Positions 11,155-20,051 of a DNA stretch of 25,058 bases are shown here, in pieces; within the stretch, counting starts at the first letter, position 1; every line of letters begins with the position of its first letter. The translations under genes were made by a program, and so were the position numbers. The notes beneath the pieces were generated by a model that did not search any database, was not told the origin of the DNA, and saw nothing but the letters and a program-made list of their open reading frames with translations. Source of the DNA: Proteromonas lacertae (lineage: Eukaryota > Sar > Bigyra > Opalinata > Proteromonadidae); assembly GCA_002245135.1 (NCBI GenBank), contig NGBS01000702.1, positions 1-25,058 on the forward strand, in the 5' to 3' direction.

Positions 11155-11631
11155 ATGTGTGCTTCAGTAAACTTTGCTTTCTTTTGTTCATTTAGAAATA
11201 ATGAAGATTATTTAGATAAGTGTATATGTGGAACATGTAAGTTTTACTTATATTTTAACCATAATATAAGTGCAGTTTTAGATAGTCCATTACCTAAGGA
11301 AGAGATAAAGTCTTATAATGAATTCTGTGCTATTTGCCATCAAAAGATGTGGACAAAGTATAGTGATAAGAGATATTATATGATGCTTTTCGATATTAAA
11401 CCATCAGTAAAACCAAGAGGATTAAATAGACATTATTTTGCAGTGTTTGATAAGTATATTGAGTGGTTAACACTACCTGAAGGAATGGGAAGTGTTCATT
11501 TGAAGAAGAATCCTATGTTAAAACATTATGTAAAGAAGAATTATATATTTGATGATAGTGATGATGAGGAAGAAGAAGTACAAGAAGAAGTTAAAGGAAA
11601 CAATGATCAAACTACGATAAACATAGTCTAA
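11155..11631 (+). CDS. Viral-block protein with two CxxC pairs and acidic tail
   Basis: A 158-residue intact frame with no intron. Cysteine pairs at residues 25/28 (C-G-T-C) and 58/61 (C-A-I-C, followed by His62) are spaced like a zinc ribbon or small treble-clef domain. The C-terminus (around residues 135-150) is a strongly acidic Asp/Glu run. The preceding 20 bp are AT-rich (ATTATATAAAAT directly before the ATG). It sits at the left edge of the viral block, pointing towards the convergent capsid cassette. I do not recognise the family. A DNA-binding, transcription-related or virion role is possible but only inferred. Confidence 0.65.
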   Translation: MCASVNFAFFCSFRNNEDYLDKCICGTCKFYLYFNHNISAVLDSPLPKEEIKSYNEFCAICHQKMWTKYSDKRYYMMLFDIKPSVKPRGLNRHYFAVFDKYIEWLTLPEGMGSVHLKKNPMLKHYVKKNYIFDDSDDEEEEVQEEVKGNNDQTTINIV

Positions 11632-11768
11632 ATTTTAAAACGAATCTTTATCTTAAAATAATTTGGAACAGGGTTTAAAAATATGCGTAATTTAATAAAA
11701 ATCACATAATATAATAAAAACATAATAAAAACATAATAAAAAATATAATAACCATAATATAATTATTA

Positions 11769-12599
11769 CTAAAATGGTTCTGTTACACCTGTATCCATCC
11801 ACTCTGTTATAATAACTTGAGGTGGGAATGCTTGATATGAATATGCATCAAGTCCTTTTTGCTCTATATAAAGATTACATTTATTATTATTATTTCTTAA
11901 TATAGCAAAAAAACCATCATATTTATTTAATGCAGGTTGTGAAGTTTCATTTATTACACCTTGTATAGGGAAGTATATTCCATTACTTCCATCTACAAAG
12001 TATGTTTCTAATAATTTGTTATAATATTGTTGTAATAAATCTTCTTTACCTGGTTCAGCTTTAATAACATGATGATCATCTAGATAAAATATATATCCAT
12101 ATCTAGCATCTTCATTTCTCAAAACAATACCATCATATATTTTAATTCTCATAAAATGCTCAAACATTTGAATTTTTATAGGTACTTTTACAGTAGATTC
12201 ATATTGATTGATCGAATTATCTTGTAATATATAAAAATTAACTGACCAATATGTATATTCAGTATGCAATAATTTAGGTGATACAGAATTATTAACTATT
12301 GTAGTACTACCTCCAGAACTATTATTTACAACATTATATATTTCTTGACATTTACCATATATAGTATTTGTAGTAGTTTTGATATCATAAACAGGTGTAA
12401 CTATATTATTTATTTGAGTATCAGTATGATTATTAATAGGTTTAACAATAGTATCAGGATCAGTAGGTTGTGTATTTATTTTGTCAGCTATATCTTTAGC
12501 AAGCTTATCTGTATCAATATTTATATCTGAAGTATTTCGTTCCCCAATAAACATTTTTTGTATTAATAAACAATAAAATAACAAAATTAATAAAAACAT
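11769..12599 (-). CDS. Viral membrane-anchored protein next to the packaging ATPase
   Basis: The start is ATG 12597-12599, giving 276 residues. The N-terminus is a hydrophobic segment of about 18 residues (FLLILLFYCLLIQKMFIG) that would serve as a signal anchor or transmembrane helix. Next come a charged helical stretch, a Thr/Asn-rich region with NNSSGGSTT, and a larger soluble C-terminal domain with many aromatic residues. The start codon overlaps the stop of the ATPase gene by one base (TGATG), so the two are probably made from one transcript or at least in one unit. Small transmembrane proteins are common in Polinton-like genomes, but I cannot match this one to a named family. A virion surface or membrane role is inference. 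Confidence 0.7.
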   Translation of the reverse strand: MFLLILLFYCLLIQKMFIGERNTSDINIDTDKLAKDIADKINTQPTDPDTIVKPINNHTDTQINNIVTPVYDIKTTTNTIYGKCQEIYNVVNNSSGGSTTIVNNSVSPKLLHTEYTYWSVNFYILQDNSINQYESTVKVPIKIQMFEHFMRIKIYDGIVLRNEDARYGYIFYLDDHHVIKAEPGKEDLLQQYYNKLLETYFVDGSNGIYFPIQGVINETSQPALNKYDGFFAILRNNNNKCNLYIEQKGLDAYSYQAFPPQVIITEWMDTGVTEPF

Positions 12600-13360
12600 C
12601 AAGAAACTTCAGAATGATCTTCAATCAAAATATTGAAGTTAGCTCTAAACACTTTTTTAACATTATCAATATATAAGAAGTTATATTGTGGCTTAGTAAC
12701 AGCTAAATATAACTCTTTAAATGTTTCATATTCAGGTATCCATATATTCAATGAGTTGTATAAGTCAAACAAATTTCTATTACTCAATCCATAAAATGTT
12801 AAACAATAATCTACTTGTGATCTTGCTGAAGGTACTATATCAGTAATATATTGACTACTAATTATAATTTTTGATTTTAAATGTCTATTTTCTTTCATTA
12901 ATACTGGTATGATATTAGCTGTTTTTAACTCTAAACTAAGATCATCAAATATTATAATATGTTCTGCATACTCAAAATTATCTTTGTTTGTATCATCAAT
13001 TGATTTCATTAACTTCTCTACTAAATTATCTCCTGAATAAGGTTCAAATAATGAATCATTTTCATCATAACTAATTTCATTATAATCTAATAACTCTTTA
13101 ATTGAATCATATATCCTATCTTGTTTTATTGTACCTACGAAAAAATGTACATGTTGTTTTTTCTTATATTTTGGATCTATAATATGTCTTAATATATTGT
13201 ATATCAAAGTGGTTTTACCACTGTTCTTACGAGCCACAATAAATATATTGCAGAAAGGCTCATTAAAGTAATCATATCCCAGAATTTTCTTAGGATCAAA
13301 AGACTCACCACCATCAACAGGCTCAATTTGTATGTTATTTATTTTTTCAAATTTAAACAT
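12599..13360 (-). CDS. FtsK/HerA-type DNA packaging ATPase
   Basis: A 253-residue protein of typical size for the A32-like genome-packaging ATPases of Polintons, virophages and Polinton-like viruses. Walker A is ARKNSGKTT (residues 43-51). Walker B is IIIFDD (135-140), followed by a helix. A sensor-like IIISSQ motif lies at 165-170. Upstream, DPKKILGYDYFNEPFCNIFIV leads into the P-loop as in this family. The enzyme would pump viral DNA into preformed capsids using ATP. It lies between the capsid protein gene (78 bp upstream) and the membrane-protein gene, which it overlaps by one base. It has no intron and no frame break. Confidence 0.87.
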   Translation of the reverse strand: MFKFEKINNIQIEPVDGGESFDPKKILGYDYFNEPFCNIFIVARKNSGKTTLIYNILRHIIDPKYKKKQHVHFFVGTIKQDRIYDSIKELLDYNEISYDENDSLFEPYSGDNLVEKLMKSIDDTNKDNFEYAEHIIIFDDLSLELKTANIIPVLMKENRHLKSKIIISSQYITDIVPSARSQVDYCLTFYGLSNRNLFDLYNSLNIWIPEYETFKELYLAVTKPQYNFLYIDNVKKVFRANFNILIEDHSEVS

Positions 13361-13364
13361 AGTG

Positions 13365-13382
13365 TATATATATATATATATA
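13365..13382. repeat. (TA)9 run in the ATPase gene leader
   Basis: An alternating TA tract lies 5 bp upstream of the ATPase start codon on the minus strand. It could act as a TATA-type core promoter or be a plain microsatellite. Confidence 0.6.
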
Positions 13383-13438
13383 TTATGTAGTGAGAAATCA
13401 AAAAATAAAAATAGAAGTCAATAATAAAGTATTATTAC

Positions 13439-14860
13439 TTATACTACCTTTTCAACACCTCTTGGTCCAATAACTAATTGTTTACCTGTAATAATATAGA
13501 ATTTATGATGAATTGTATAAGTATTTTTTGCAGTATCAAAATCATGATTTGAGCAATCTAATGTAATTTTTAAATCACTTGCTAAGTCTTTACCAGCTCT
13601 TAATTTTAACTCAGTTAATCGATCAGTACTGAAATTTAATACATCAAAGAATCTATAAGGGAATGAATATGCTGAACATTTTTCATATAATGTATTTTGA
13701 ATAATATTTCTCATATATTCCCAAGTTTGGTATTTTGCAGGATATAAATAATCAGGTGTATAGACAAAATCATTAATTTGCCATCTAATTCTATCTTCTT
13801 CTTTATCAAAAGGAACTATAGTTCTTATATAAGCATCATTTATGTATGCTCTGTATAATATAAACTTAACATAACTTCCAATGCTGCTATTAATACTGAA
13901 GTTATAGTTAAAAGTACTATTACCTGGAATAGGATCTTTAGTTATTTGAACTATGTTAAAATCAGTAAAGTCAATAGGATGATGAGTTGAATAATTGATG
14001 GTATTGGCATTGCAAGTTGGATCTTTGTTATAACAAACATAAAGATGAGGATTAACTATTTTCATTCCTAAAAATGCTTGCCATTGGTTTATATATTTAT
14101 CTCCATCATTATGATGAACCCAATTCATTATAGGTGCAAATGTGAATTGTATGTATATTACTTCACCAAAATAAATATCATTCTTCAAAGCTAAAATAGT
14201 ATTGTATATGTCTGCAAAATGAAATCTACACAGTATTTGACCATGTAATGTATCTGTCATACCATTTTGCATTACATAATAATTTTGAACACCTCCACTT
14301 GGATTTAATGTATTAGCTGAATGACATAATAAATTTTCACCTATTTTTTGATTTGCAGTATTAAATCCTAAACCATCAAATATTTTCTTGTAATAATCTG
14401 GTTCTTTTAAATCATAAGGAAATTGATTTGCAATTTCATGAGCTAAATCTCTATATTCATTATAACTAGTATCCAAATCACATAGCAAAGTTCCTGTTTT
14501 GTTGTATACTTTTAATGTACCAAAATTCATAGTATTCTTCAATGTTAGTTTATCTAAATTATTTGCACTAGTATCTCTTTTAGGTACAAAAGGCATATCC
14601 CAATTACCTGAATCTGCAGCAGCATGAGCTCTAGTTTGACCTGTAGTATAATCTAATATGAATTCAAAATAGCTTTTTGATAAGTTAACACAATTATCAC
14701 CAGATATTTCAAATGTGATAGCATCACTGTTTGAATTTAAAGATAAAACAGTCTCATTCCTGCTTTGGTTTGGAGTAACTAAAATATGGTTGTAAATTGG
14801 TATGTAAGCTGGCACAATGCTTTCATGCTTTTGTGAATTAGGTATAGCAGTGATTGACAT
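13439..14860 (-). CDS. Major capsid protein, double jelly-roll type (Polinton-like)
   Basis: A 473-residue intact frame starting MSITAIPNSQKHESIV. It is rich in beta-prone segments, and the N-terminal region (ITFEISGDNCVNLSKSYFEF) resembles the first strands of the P1 jelly roll. Further features are IYIQFTFAP mid-protein, the segment GSYVKFILYRAYINDA, and a C-terminal domain with WEYMRNIIQN. Double-jelly-roll capsid proteins of Polinton-like viruses and adintoviruses are usually about 450-650 residues and stand beside a penton protein and the packaging ATPase, exactly as here. It would form hexon-like trimers of an icosahedral shell. The assignment rests on size, composition, local sequence character and gene order; sequence identity in this family is low. 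The frame is undamaged, in contrast to the genes beyond 16.5 kb. Confidence 0.75.
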   Translation of the reverse strand: MSITAIPNSQKHESIVPAYIPIYNHILVTPNQSRNETVLSLNSNSDAITFEISGDNCVNLSKSYFEFILDYTTGQTRAHAAADSGNWDMPFVPKRDTSANNLDKLTLKNTMNFGTLKVYNKTGTLLCDLDTSYNEYRDLAHEIANQFPYDLKEPDYYKKIFDGLGFNTANQKIGENLLCHSANTLNPSGGVQNYYVMQNGMTDTLHGQILCRFHFADIYNTILALKNDIYFGEVIYIQFTFAPIMNWVHHNDGDKYINQWQAFLGMKIVNPHLYVCYNKDPTCNANTINYSTHHPIDFTDFNIVQITKDPIPGNSTFNYNFSINSSIGSYVKFILYRAYINDAYIRTIVPFDKEEDRIRWQINDFVYTPDYLYPAKYQTWEYMRNIIQNTLYEKCSAYSFPYRFFDVLNFSTDRLTELKLRAGKDLASDLKITLDCSNHDFDTAKNTYTIHHKFYIITGKQLVIGPRGVEKVV

Positions 14861-14873
14861 ATTTTATGTTATT

Positions 14874-15884
14874 TTAAAAGATTAAAAAATACTTAAAAAT
14901 AGCAAGAAATTTATTAATACAAAATAATCTCAAAATAAATGGGTAAGTTTTTAAATAAATTGCATAACCATCTTGTTGTGTGACTGATATAGTCATTCGT
15001 TGATATTCGTGATATTGCATCTTCTTAGCTGTCCATTCAATTTGTGGATTAGTGAATGTGGTGTAGTTAGCATTAAGATCTTTCACAGGTATGTTAGCTA
15101 AAACCATTGAATTCTCACCACTATTAACCCAGTCACATCTAATTTGTATGAATGACACCCAAATTAAAGATGGTTGATTAGGTAATATTTTGTCATATAC
15201 TATATCAATATTATTAAAAAATGCTTCAATTGGAGCTGCTGTATGATAAATATCTAACTTTTTGTTCATCTCATCTACACCATATAACTTATAAACTAAG
15301 TTAGGGAATTCAATGCTAAAATCTGTGAAATATAATCTACCAAAATGAGTTAAGTATTTGAATTTTAAGTGTAATCTATTTTCTGAACTTTCACTAAATT
15401 GAAGTATATCTGTTTGATCATCTATTTTACGAAACGGATAGTTTTGTGAAAGATCTTCATCTGGCAATGGTCCTGCTGCACCTGCTATTTCTGCAAAACT
15501 TAACGATAGTAACTTATTACTAAAAAATTCTAATAATTCTTTACCAGTATAATTTCTTTGAGGTATTTTAGCATCAATAGTTTTATAATAAGGTCCAAGC
15601 TGATTCTCAGGTTTTTCCCATTCTGCTGGATTTGTTTTATCTGGATTTATGCATTCGTAGTAAGTGAAATTAAAGAGAATATGATCATTTACTTCATCTT
15701 GTACTGTATAGAAGTTATTTGGAATAACTGCAGTAATTAAACTCATATATTGATATTTTTCAGTAATAGTTGGAGTATTAATACATCTAACCCATTTATT
15801 AGATAATTTTTCATTATAGTCTGATGTTGTTAAGAACAATGTTCTTCTATTAGCTAATATGTTGTTACTATCTTTTGGTTGCAT
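14874..15884 (-). CDS. Penton-like minor capsid protein
   Basis: A 336-residue intact frame starting MQPKDSNNILANRRTLFL, 13 bp upstream of the major capsid gene on the same strand. The N-terminal part contains KYQYMSLITAVIPNNFYTVQDEVN, typical of the single-jelly-roll minor capsid (penton) proteins of Polintons and Polinton-like viruses, which begin with a run of residues on 'surface' and 'IPN' motifs. Strand-rich segments follow, such as LHLKFKYLTHFGRLYFTDF and PSLIWVSFIQIRCDW. It would occupy the fivefold vertices. The last 20 residues are hydrophobic and slightly unlike the rest, so the natural C-terminus may have been altered by a small indel. Confidence 0.65.
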   Translation of the reverse strand: MQPKDSNNILANRRTLFLTTSDYNEKLSNKWVRCINTPTITEKYQYMSLITAVIPNNFYTVQDEVNDHILFNFTYYECINPDKTNPAEWEKPENQLGPYYKTIDAKIPQRNYTGKELLEFFSNKLLSLSFAEIAGAAGPLPDEDLSQNYPFRKIDDQTDILQFSESSENRLHLKFKYLTHFGRLYFTDFSIEFPNLVYKLYGVDEMNKKLDIYHTAAPIEAFFNNIDIVYDKILPNQPSLIWVSFIQIRCDWVNSGENSMVLANIPVKDLNANYTTFTNPQIEWTAKKMQYHEYQRMTISVTQQDGYAIYLKTYPFILRLFCINKFLAIFKYFLIF

Positions 15885-15956
15885 TATGATTTATAATTGT
15901 TGAGAAATATTTGAATATAATTTTATTTGAATTATTCTTTAATATATTTTTAATAT
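15885..15956. promoter_or_regulatory. Divergent promoter region between penton gene and + strand viral genes
   Basis: 72 bp of almost pure A/T separate the start codons of the penton-like gene (-) and the acidic/Asn-rich gene (+). AT-rich TTTAATATAT and TTTTTAATAT elements stand directly before the plus-strand ATG. This is where the transcription orientation of the viral block switches. Confidence 0.5.
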
Positions 15957-16804
15957 ATGCAACCGCAACAACAACCACCACCACCACAACCACAAGCTAA
16001 CAATTCAAATGATGATGAAGAAGATGGACCCACAGATGATGAATATGAAGATGAAGAAAATGAAGACAATGTACCTATTGATATGAACAGAATAAGACAT
16101 AGAAGAAGGCATAGAAGGAATCAAGTCATACCATTTCAAGATATAAGTGAAGATGATTTGAATAACTATGCGAATCAAGAAGTGAAAAGATTTAACAAAG
16201 CATTAATCATTCAATATAGACTTATTCCTGTAGGTTGGCCAAATCATGAGTTTAATAGAATATATAATTTATATGATGAACATATGAAAATGTTTAATTG
16301 GTGTAAGAATTTATTTGTAACAGGTCCTTTTGCACATGGTAAACCATTAGAAGCTTATAATCCAAAATTAGCAGGAAATGAAAATTCTGCTGATGCAAGA
16401 GAATGTGGAATATTTAAAACTCGTATAGCAGATGGTATTGATAATTGTGTATGGCCATCTGATTTTATATTACAAAGAAATCCATTTGTTGTTTTACACC
16501 CAAAGAGAGAATAGGCGTTACACAACTAGAAAATAGAAGAATAAAAAAACTCATTATGAAATTGATGAAAGACATCCAGAACCAGAAAAATGATTTTAAC
16601 ATAATGAATAATGAACATTATAATAGTGCAGCTGAAATAAGAGCAGAAAATGTTATGCAAAATAGACATGATAATATGGTAAGAGGAGTATTAGTAAATG
16701 CAGACAATGGAAGTAATGATAATAACAATAATAACAACAATGGAAATAATAACAATGATAATAATGTAAATAATAATAACAATGCAAATTATGATTATAA
16801 TTAG
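15957..16804 (+). pseudogene. Viral structural-like protein with acidic N-terminus and Asn-rich tail, one frameshift
   Basis: Residues 1-40 are a Gln/Pro run followed by an Asp/Glu-rich stretch. A basic patch (RHRRRHRR) and a folded-looking central domain follow, with LIIQYRLIPVGWPNHEF and VWPSDFILQRNPFVVLHP. A TAG ends this frame at 16512-16514. The coding sense clearly continues in a neighbouring frame from about 16497, through a basic helix, to an Asn-rich tail and TAG 16802-16804. A single-base change near 16495-16510 would account for it. Total length would be about 280 residues. I do not recognise the family; its position next to the penton gene suggests a virion protein. It may be a true mutation or an assembly indel. 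Confidence 0.55.
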
Positions 16805-17571
16805 CTTTTGTGATTCTCTGAAAGATAAGTTAAAGTTTTATATAGGTCGTTTAATGAGAACTAAATTTTGGTATTTAACAAATCAAAAAGAAGAAACAGC
16901 TTATTCAATTGCATTAATCATATACAACTGGTGTAACTGATTTGTATATATTAGCTTTATATTACATACCAATATTAAAAGATAAGTTAAGTGGTAATTA
17001 TCAAAATGATAATGAATATACTTTACCATATCATCCTGATAGAAGAAATTTTATGGATTACCAGATGTGATAATAGAACTGGATATAGATATAACTATTT
17101 AGCAACTATACAAAAAATATTATCAGAAGCTCATGTACCACAAGGACAAATCAATACAAATATATTTGCTAATCCCTATAACTTTTAGAATGAATAGAGC
17201 TTTAGATACACAACTTAACCGTCAAATTAAACATAGAAGATCAGTTCCAGCTTATGTTGGAATGAATGTTGCAGATCATAAAATTGGAGATATGTTGCAC
17301 CAGCTAATTATCCTCCTGCTCATCCATCAATTACTGCAGATTTGATGATAAACAATGCATTTTATAATGCATCACCTGCAAATATAGTGATAGAAATGAT
17401 AATAATCATCAAGTAGTGATACTGAAGAAGAAGATTCAGACACTTATGATCTTGGTGATATGAGTAATCAAATACCACCTCCTCCTTCCACAAGACCTAT
17501 GCCAGCAAGAAAATCAACAACCACCTCCACCTCCTCCTGTATCAAATGTATCTAGATCTAATGTATATTAA
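16782..17571 (+). pseudogene. Broken viral gene with Pro-rich C-terminus
   Basis: Coding-like sequence runs on the plus strand but jumps frame about six times (near 16925, 17050, 17175, 17290, 17405 and 17515). Recognisable pieces include DSLKDKLKFYIGRL, TGVTDLYILALYYIP, LATIQKILSEAHVPQGQ, RQIKHRRSVPAYVGMNVAD, an acidic SDTEEEDSDTYD, and a Pro-rich tail ending at TAA 17569-17571. The shifts go in both directions, so they are ordinary indels and not a programmed frameshift. The first ATG (16782) overlaps the tail of the previous gene, so both could once have been one gene. Function unknown; the acidic and Pro-rich tail would suit a virion or scaffold protein. Confidence 0.5.
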
Positions 17572-17619
17572 GTAATCAATTTAATCCTCATCATCTTATA
17601 CCATCTTGATAGATTTTCA

Positions 17620-18654
17620 TTTTAGTATCAGATGATTTGCTTAATGCTATACCCAAATCCAAATAGAGACTTTAATAAATCACATAGATTTTAGCTACTA
17701 GAGAAAATGGTGCAAAAATAGGTGTAACTAAAACAAGAGTTTTATACACAATTATTAACAAATAATGGTAAAATCTATTCAATTGATGCATTTATACATA
17801 ATCATAATCCACCTTGTACAATTGTAGATGAAAATTCAAATAAGAGTTATATGTTCTTTACTGATTGGGTTAGAGAAGAAAACATCAATTTACCTTTATT
17901 ACCTAGATCTAAAATATAATGCAACTGAAGTAAATGATATACCTCAAAAATTACAATAGTATCAATATGATGTTTTATGGATATGATTACAATAGAAATA
18001 TATATTCATATACTGGTTTATTAGAATATTGGTTAAAGAATCATAGAGGAACGAGCATTTTAATGAAAGACAAGCTAAGCAGGAAATATACATATATAAT
18101 CCATGTATCAATATTCTATCATGATGATGAAGAGGAAAATAAAAACATAAAAGTATTAATAGGTATGGATTATGATAAAAATTGGCCTAACGATAAAAAA
18201 ATCAAATGTAAACAAATCAAAGTAATAGTATCTCAAGAAAGTGATAGAGGCATGGTATGTAATAAGTGATCCAATGTTTGATTATATGTCATGCGATATA
18301 CCAGGTGATGGAATTCACAAATTCTATAACTATCCATTTTTGTTAAGATAGGAGATACAGTAGAATTGATAGTACCAGTATCTTTGAAAAGATAATATTT
18401 ATGTATTAAAAGATGCAAGATTAGATGATAAAGATGAAAATAATTATTTAAAATTGATGATTATATGAGAAATGCAAATCGAGATAGTATTAATCAAAGA
18501 GCTATTGATGATAGAGAAACAAGCTAAGCGTAGAATACAAGGTTTAGGTAAAAAGCGTAGAAGAAAGACACAATCATTAGTAAATTGTATACCAAATTGT
18601 TTACACACAATAATAAAAGAAAAAGGAATAAAATTATATAGTTTTAAATTTTGA
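17620..18654 (+). pseudogene. Broken viral gene, product unrecognised, basic C-terminus
   Basis: About 340 codons of coding-like sequence are split over all three frames by roughly eight indels. Pieces in order: VSDDLLNAIP, TRENGAKIGVTKTRVL, GKIYSIDAFIHNHNPPC, SYMFFTDWVREENINL, YGYDYNRNIYSYTGLLEYWL, KNIKVLIGMDYDKNWPN, MSCDIPGDGIHKFYNYPFLL, GDTVELIVPVSL, and a basic end, RRIQGLGKKRRRKT, before TGA at 18652-18654. No initiator ATG can be fixed. The order of pieces is smooth, so this was one gene. I do not recognise it. Its place between the structural genes and the protease suggests another virion protein. Confidence 0.5.
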
Positions 18655-18690
18655 TTCTAACATTTTTGCTCTTTTTCTCCTTTTAATGAA

Positions 18691-19197
18691 TTAAAAATTC
18701 GTTGCTTGCACAAATGATTTGTTATTTACTATGATATCAACTAAAACAAAATTGCATGATAACCACATCTTACACTATCAACTCTTTGATTTTTAACTCT
18801 ATTTATTTTATCTTATATTCATCATTAGGATATTTTTTTAATTTTGTTAAATCTTTATAAAACTTTGTTATTTGTTTAGGTTTATCTCCAAAACTATCAT
18901 AGTACATTATCCTCCTAGTATTATTGTTAACACATAAACTAACCCAATGACCTATTTTACTTACAGGATCTTTAGTTGTATTAGTACAAAGTATAAACAC
19001 ACCAAACATCATCATTTTTATATAGTTGACCTATTTTGCTAAGTTCATCCCATAGTATAACACCTTTAAAATATTTTAATAATCTAGGAAACATTTTTTT
19101 TAATGATCTTTTTCAATATCAAAATTTGAGAGTGCATACTTCTTTATGTAAATCACCTGTACCTATATAGATCATTTGTGATATATCTTTTAAACAT
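18691..19197 (-). pseudogene. Adenain-like maturation protease (cysteine protease, C5 type), frame-disrupted
   Basis: The catalytic set of adenovirus-type proteases can be read across frames. His is in GHWV (codon 18947-18949), the acidic residue in YYDSFG (18896-18898), the oxyanion Gln at 18786-18788, and the Cys in R-C-G-Y at 18765-18767. Gln and Cys are exactly seven residues apart, the spacing known for this family. The N-terminal part (ATG 19195-19197 onward) contains TGDLHKEVC and FKGVILWDELSKI. At least three indels interrupt the gene, around 19120-19090, 19030 and 18805, and one more falls after the Cys. The intact enzyme would cleave core and capsid precursors at M-x-G-G sites, two of which occur in the basic protein encoded next door. 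As it stands the gene cannot make a full-length product unless the indels are sequencing errors. Confidence 0.75.
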
Positions 19198-19208
19198 TAT
19201 ATAATTAA

Positions 19209-19266
19209 TAACTATAAGAATTTATTGAATATCAATTCATTTGATAAATTCTTAACGTTTTTAATA
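19209..19266. promoter_or_regulatory. Palindromic divergent promoter with paired ATAAATTCTTA motifs
   Basis: ATAAATTCTTA followed by a GTT-containing AT-rich word occurs on the minus strand (19225-19215, towards the protease start at 19197) and on the plus strand (19244-19254, towards the start at 19292). The two face outward and form a 10-bp perfect inverted repeat, 19216-19225 with 19244-19253, with an inner TGAAT/ATTCA stem. A third copy lies upstream of the gene at 20101. The layout suggests a shared viral (late-type) promoter element. Confidence 0.6.
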
Positions 19267-19291
19267 TATTATTTTATATGTTATTTAATTA

Positions 19292-19386
19292 ATGGGTAAG
19301 TTTAAAGATTGGTTAAAAAAATCTAAAATTCTATCAGTGCAGCTAGTTTAATACCTTTTGCTGACCAGTTATTAGTAACAGTATAG
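19292..19386 (+). pseudogene. Short amphipathic peptide gene, one frameshift
   Basis: ATG 19292-19294 opens MGKFKDWLKKSK. The frame then needs one indel to continue as ISAASLIPFADQLL, and it stops at TAG 19384-19386. The product would be about 30 residues, with a basic amphipathic start and a hydrophobic end. It has a copy of the conserved promoter motif 38 bp upstream of the ATG. It could be a small membrane-active virion peptide or the damaged 5' end of the next gene, which starts 6 bp later. Confidence 0.35.
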
Positions 19387-19391
19387 AGAAT

Positions 19392-19993
19392 ATGGGGTAT
19401 GGTAAGAGAAGGACGTAGAGGTAGGGTTGCAAGACATAGATCTAGAGCAACTCAGTTTACACCTGATGGTAGATTCTTAGGTGATACTTCATCTATGACT
19501 GGTGGTGGAACTGTTAAGTTTAGGACAAAATCTGGTAAAGTTGTTTCATTTCATACTAGAAAACGGAGGGGAGCTGGTTTAGGTAGTTTGTTTAAGAAAG
19601 GATGGAATACAATAAGAAAAATAGCTACAAAAGACAATATTACAAAAGGTATTCAGAAAGCTAAAGAGATAAATAACACTTTAACAGATAAGAAATATAT
19701 AGTGATATATCAGGTAAGATAGTTACTGTAGCTAATACTCCTGTTTAAGTAAAATTGGTGATATAGCAAATAAGATAAGTTCCACTGCTAGTAATTATGG
19801 TTATGGAAAACGTAGAAGAAGACATATGGGCGGTAAAAGATTTGGACAAAATGGTGGACTTAAATTAGCAATGAATGGTGGTGCTAAGAGAATACATAGT
19901 ATAGCTATCACTAAACCTCCTAGCAATAGGCCTATTTTAAATGGTTTGGCTAAGCCATGTGGATTTAACCATAGAGGTTTATACAATCCTTAG
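19392..19993 (+). pseudogene. Basic virion core-like protein with two M-x-G-G motifs, frame-disrupted
   Basis: About 200 codons. The start is probably ATG 19392-19394 (MGYGKRR), or ATG 19399 if the first indel is real. The product is rich in Arg, Lys and Gly, with GYGKRR at the N-terminus and again mid-protein (GYGKRRRRH, around 19800-19825). MTGGG (19495-19509) and MNGGA (19871-19885) match the (M/I/L)-x-G-G-x consensus of adenovirus-type proteases. A helix with LGSLFKKGWNTIRKI lies between the two basic halves. Frame changes occur near 19405, 19700 and 19745, and the gene ends at TAG 19991-19993. It is most simply a DNA-condensing core protein precursor processed by the neighbouring protease. 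The role is inferred from composition, motif and context. Confidence 0.6.
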
Positions 19994-20051
19994 AATGATC
20001 TTCAAAATTATTTAGCTTATAAATTAACAACTTAAAAATTGATTTTATTAT

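Noticed and set aside
16710-16800. Repeated AAT/AAC units as a CRISPR-like or satellite array
   Set aside because: They are Asn codons in the tail of a protein gene, without spacers.
17930-18660. Alternative genetic code (TAA/TAG as Gln)
   Set aside because: One TAG in this gene would read smoothly as Gln, but intact genes (Rpt6, Prp18, the NMP kinase, the capsid genes) end in TAA/TAG and contain none internally. The stops in the Hsp70 fragment fall at non-Gln positions.
19801-19986. Minus-strand open frame opposite the basic core-like gene
   Set aside because: It is the antisense shadow of the Arg/Gly-rich coding sequence, which explains its Pro/Leu-rich composition.
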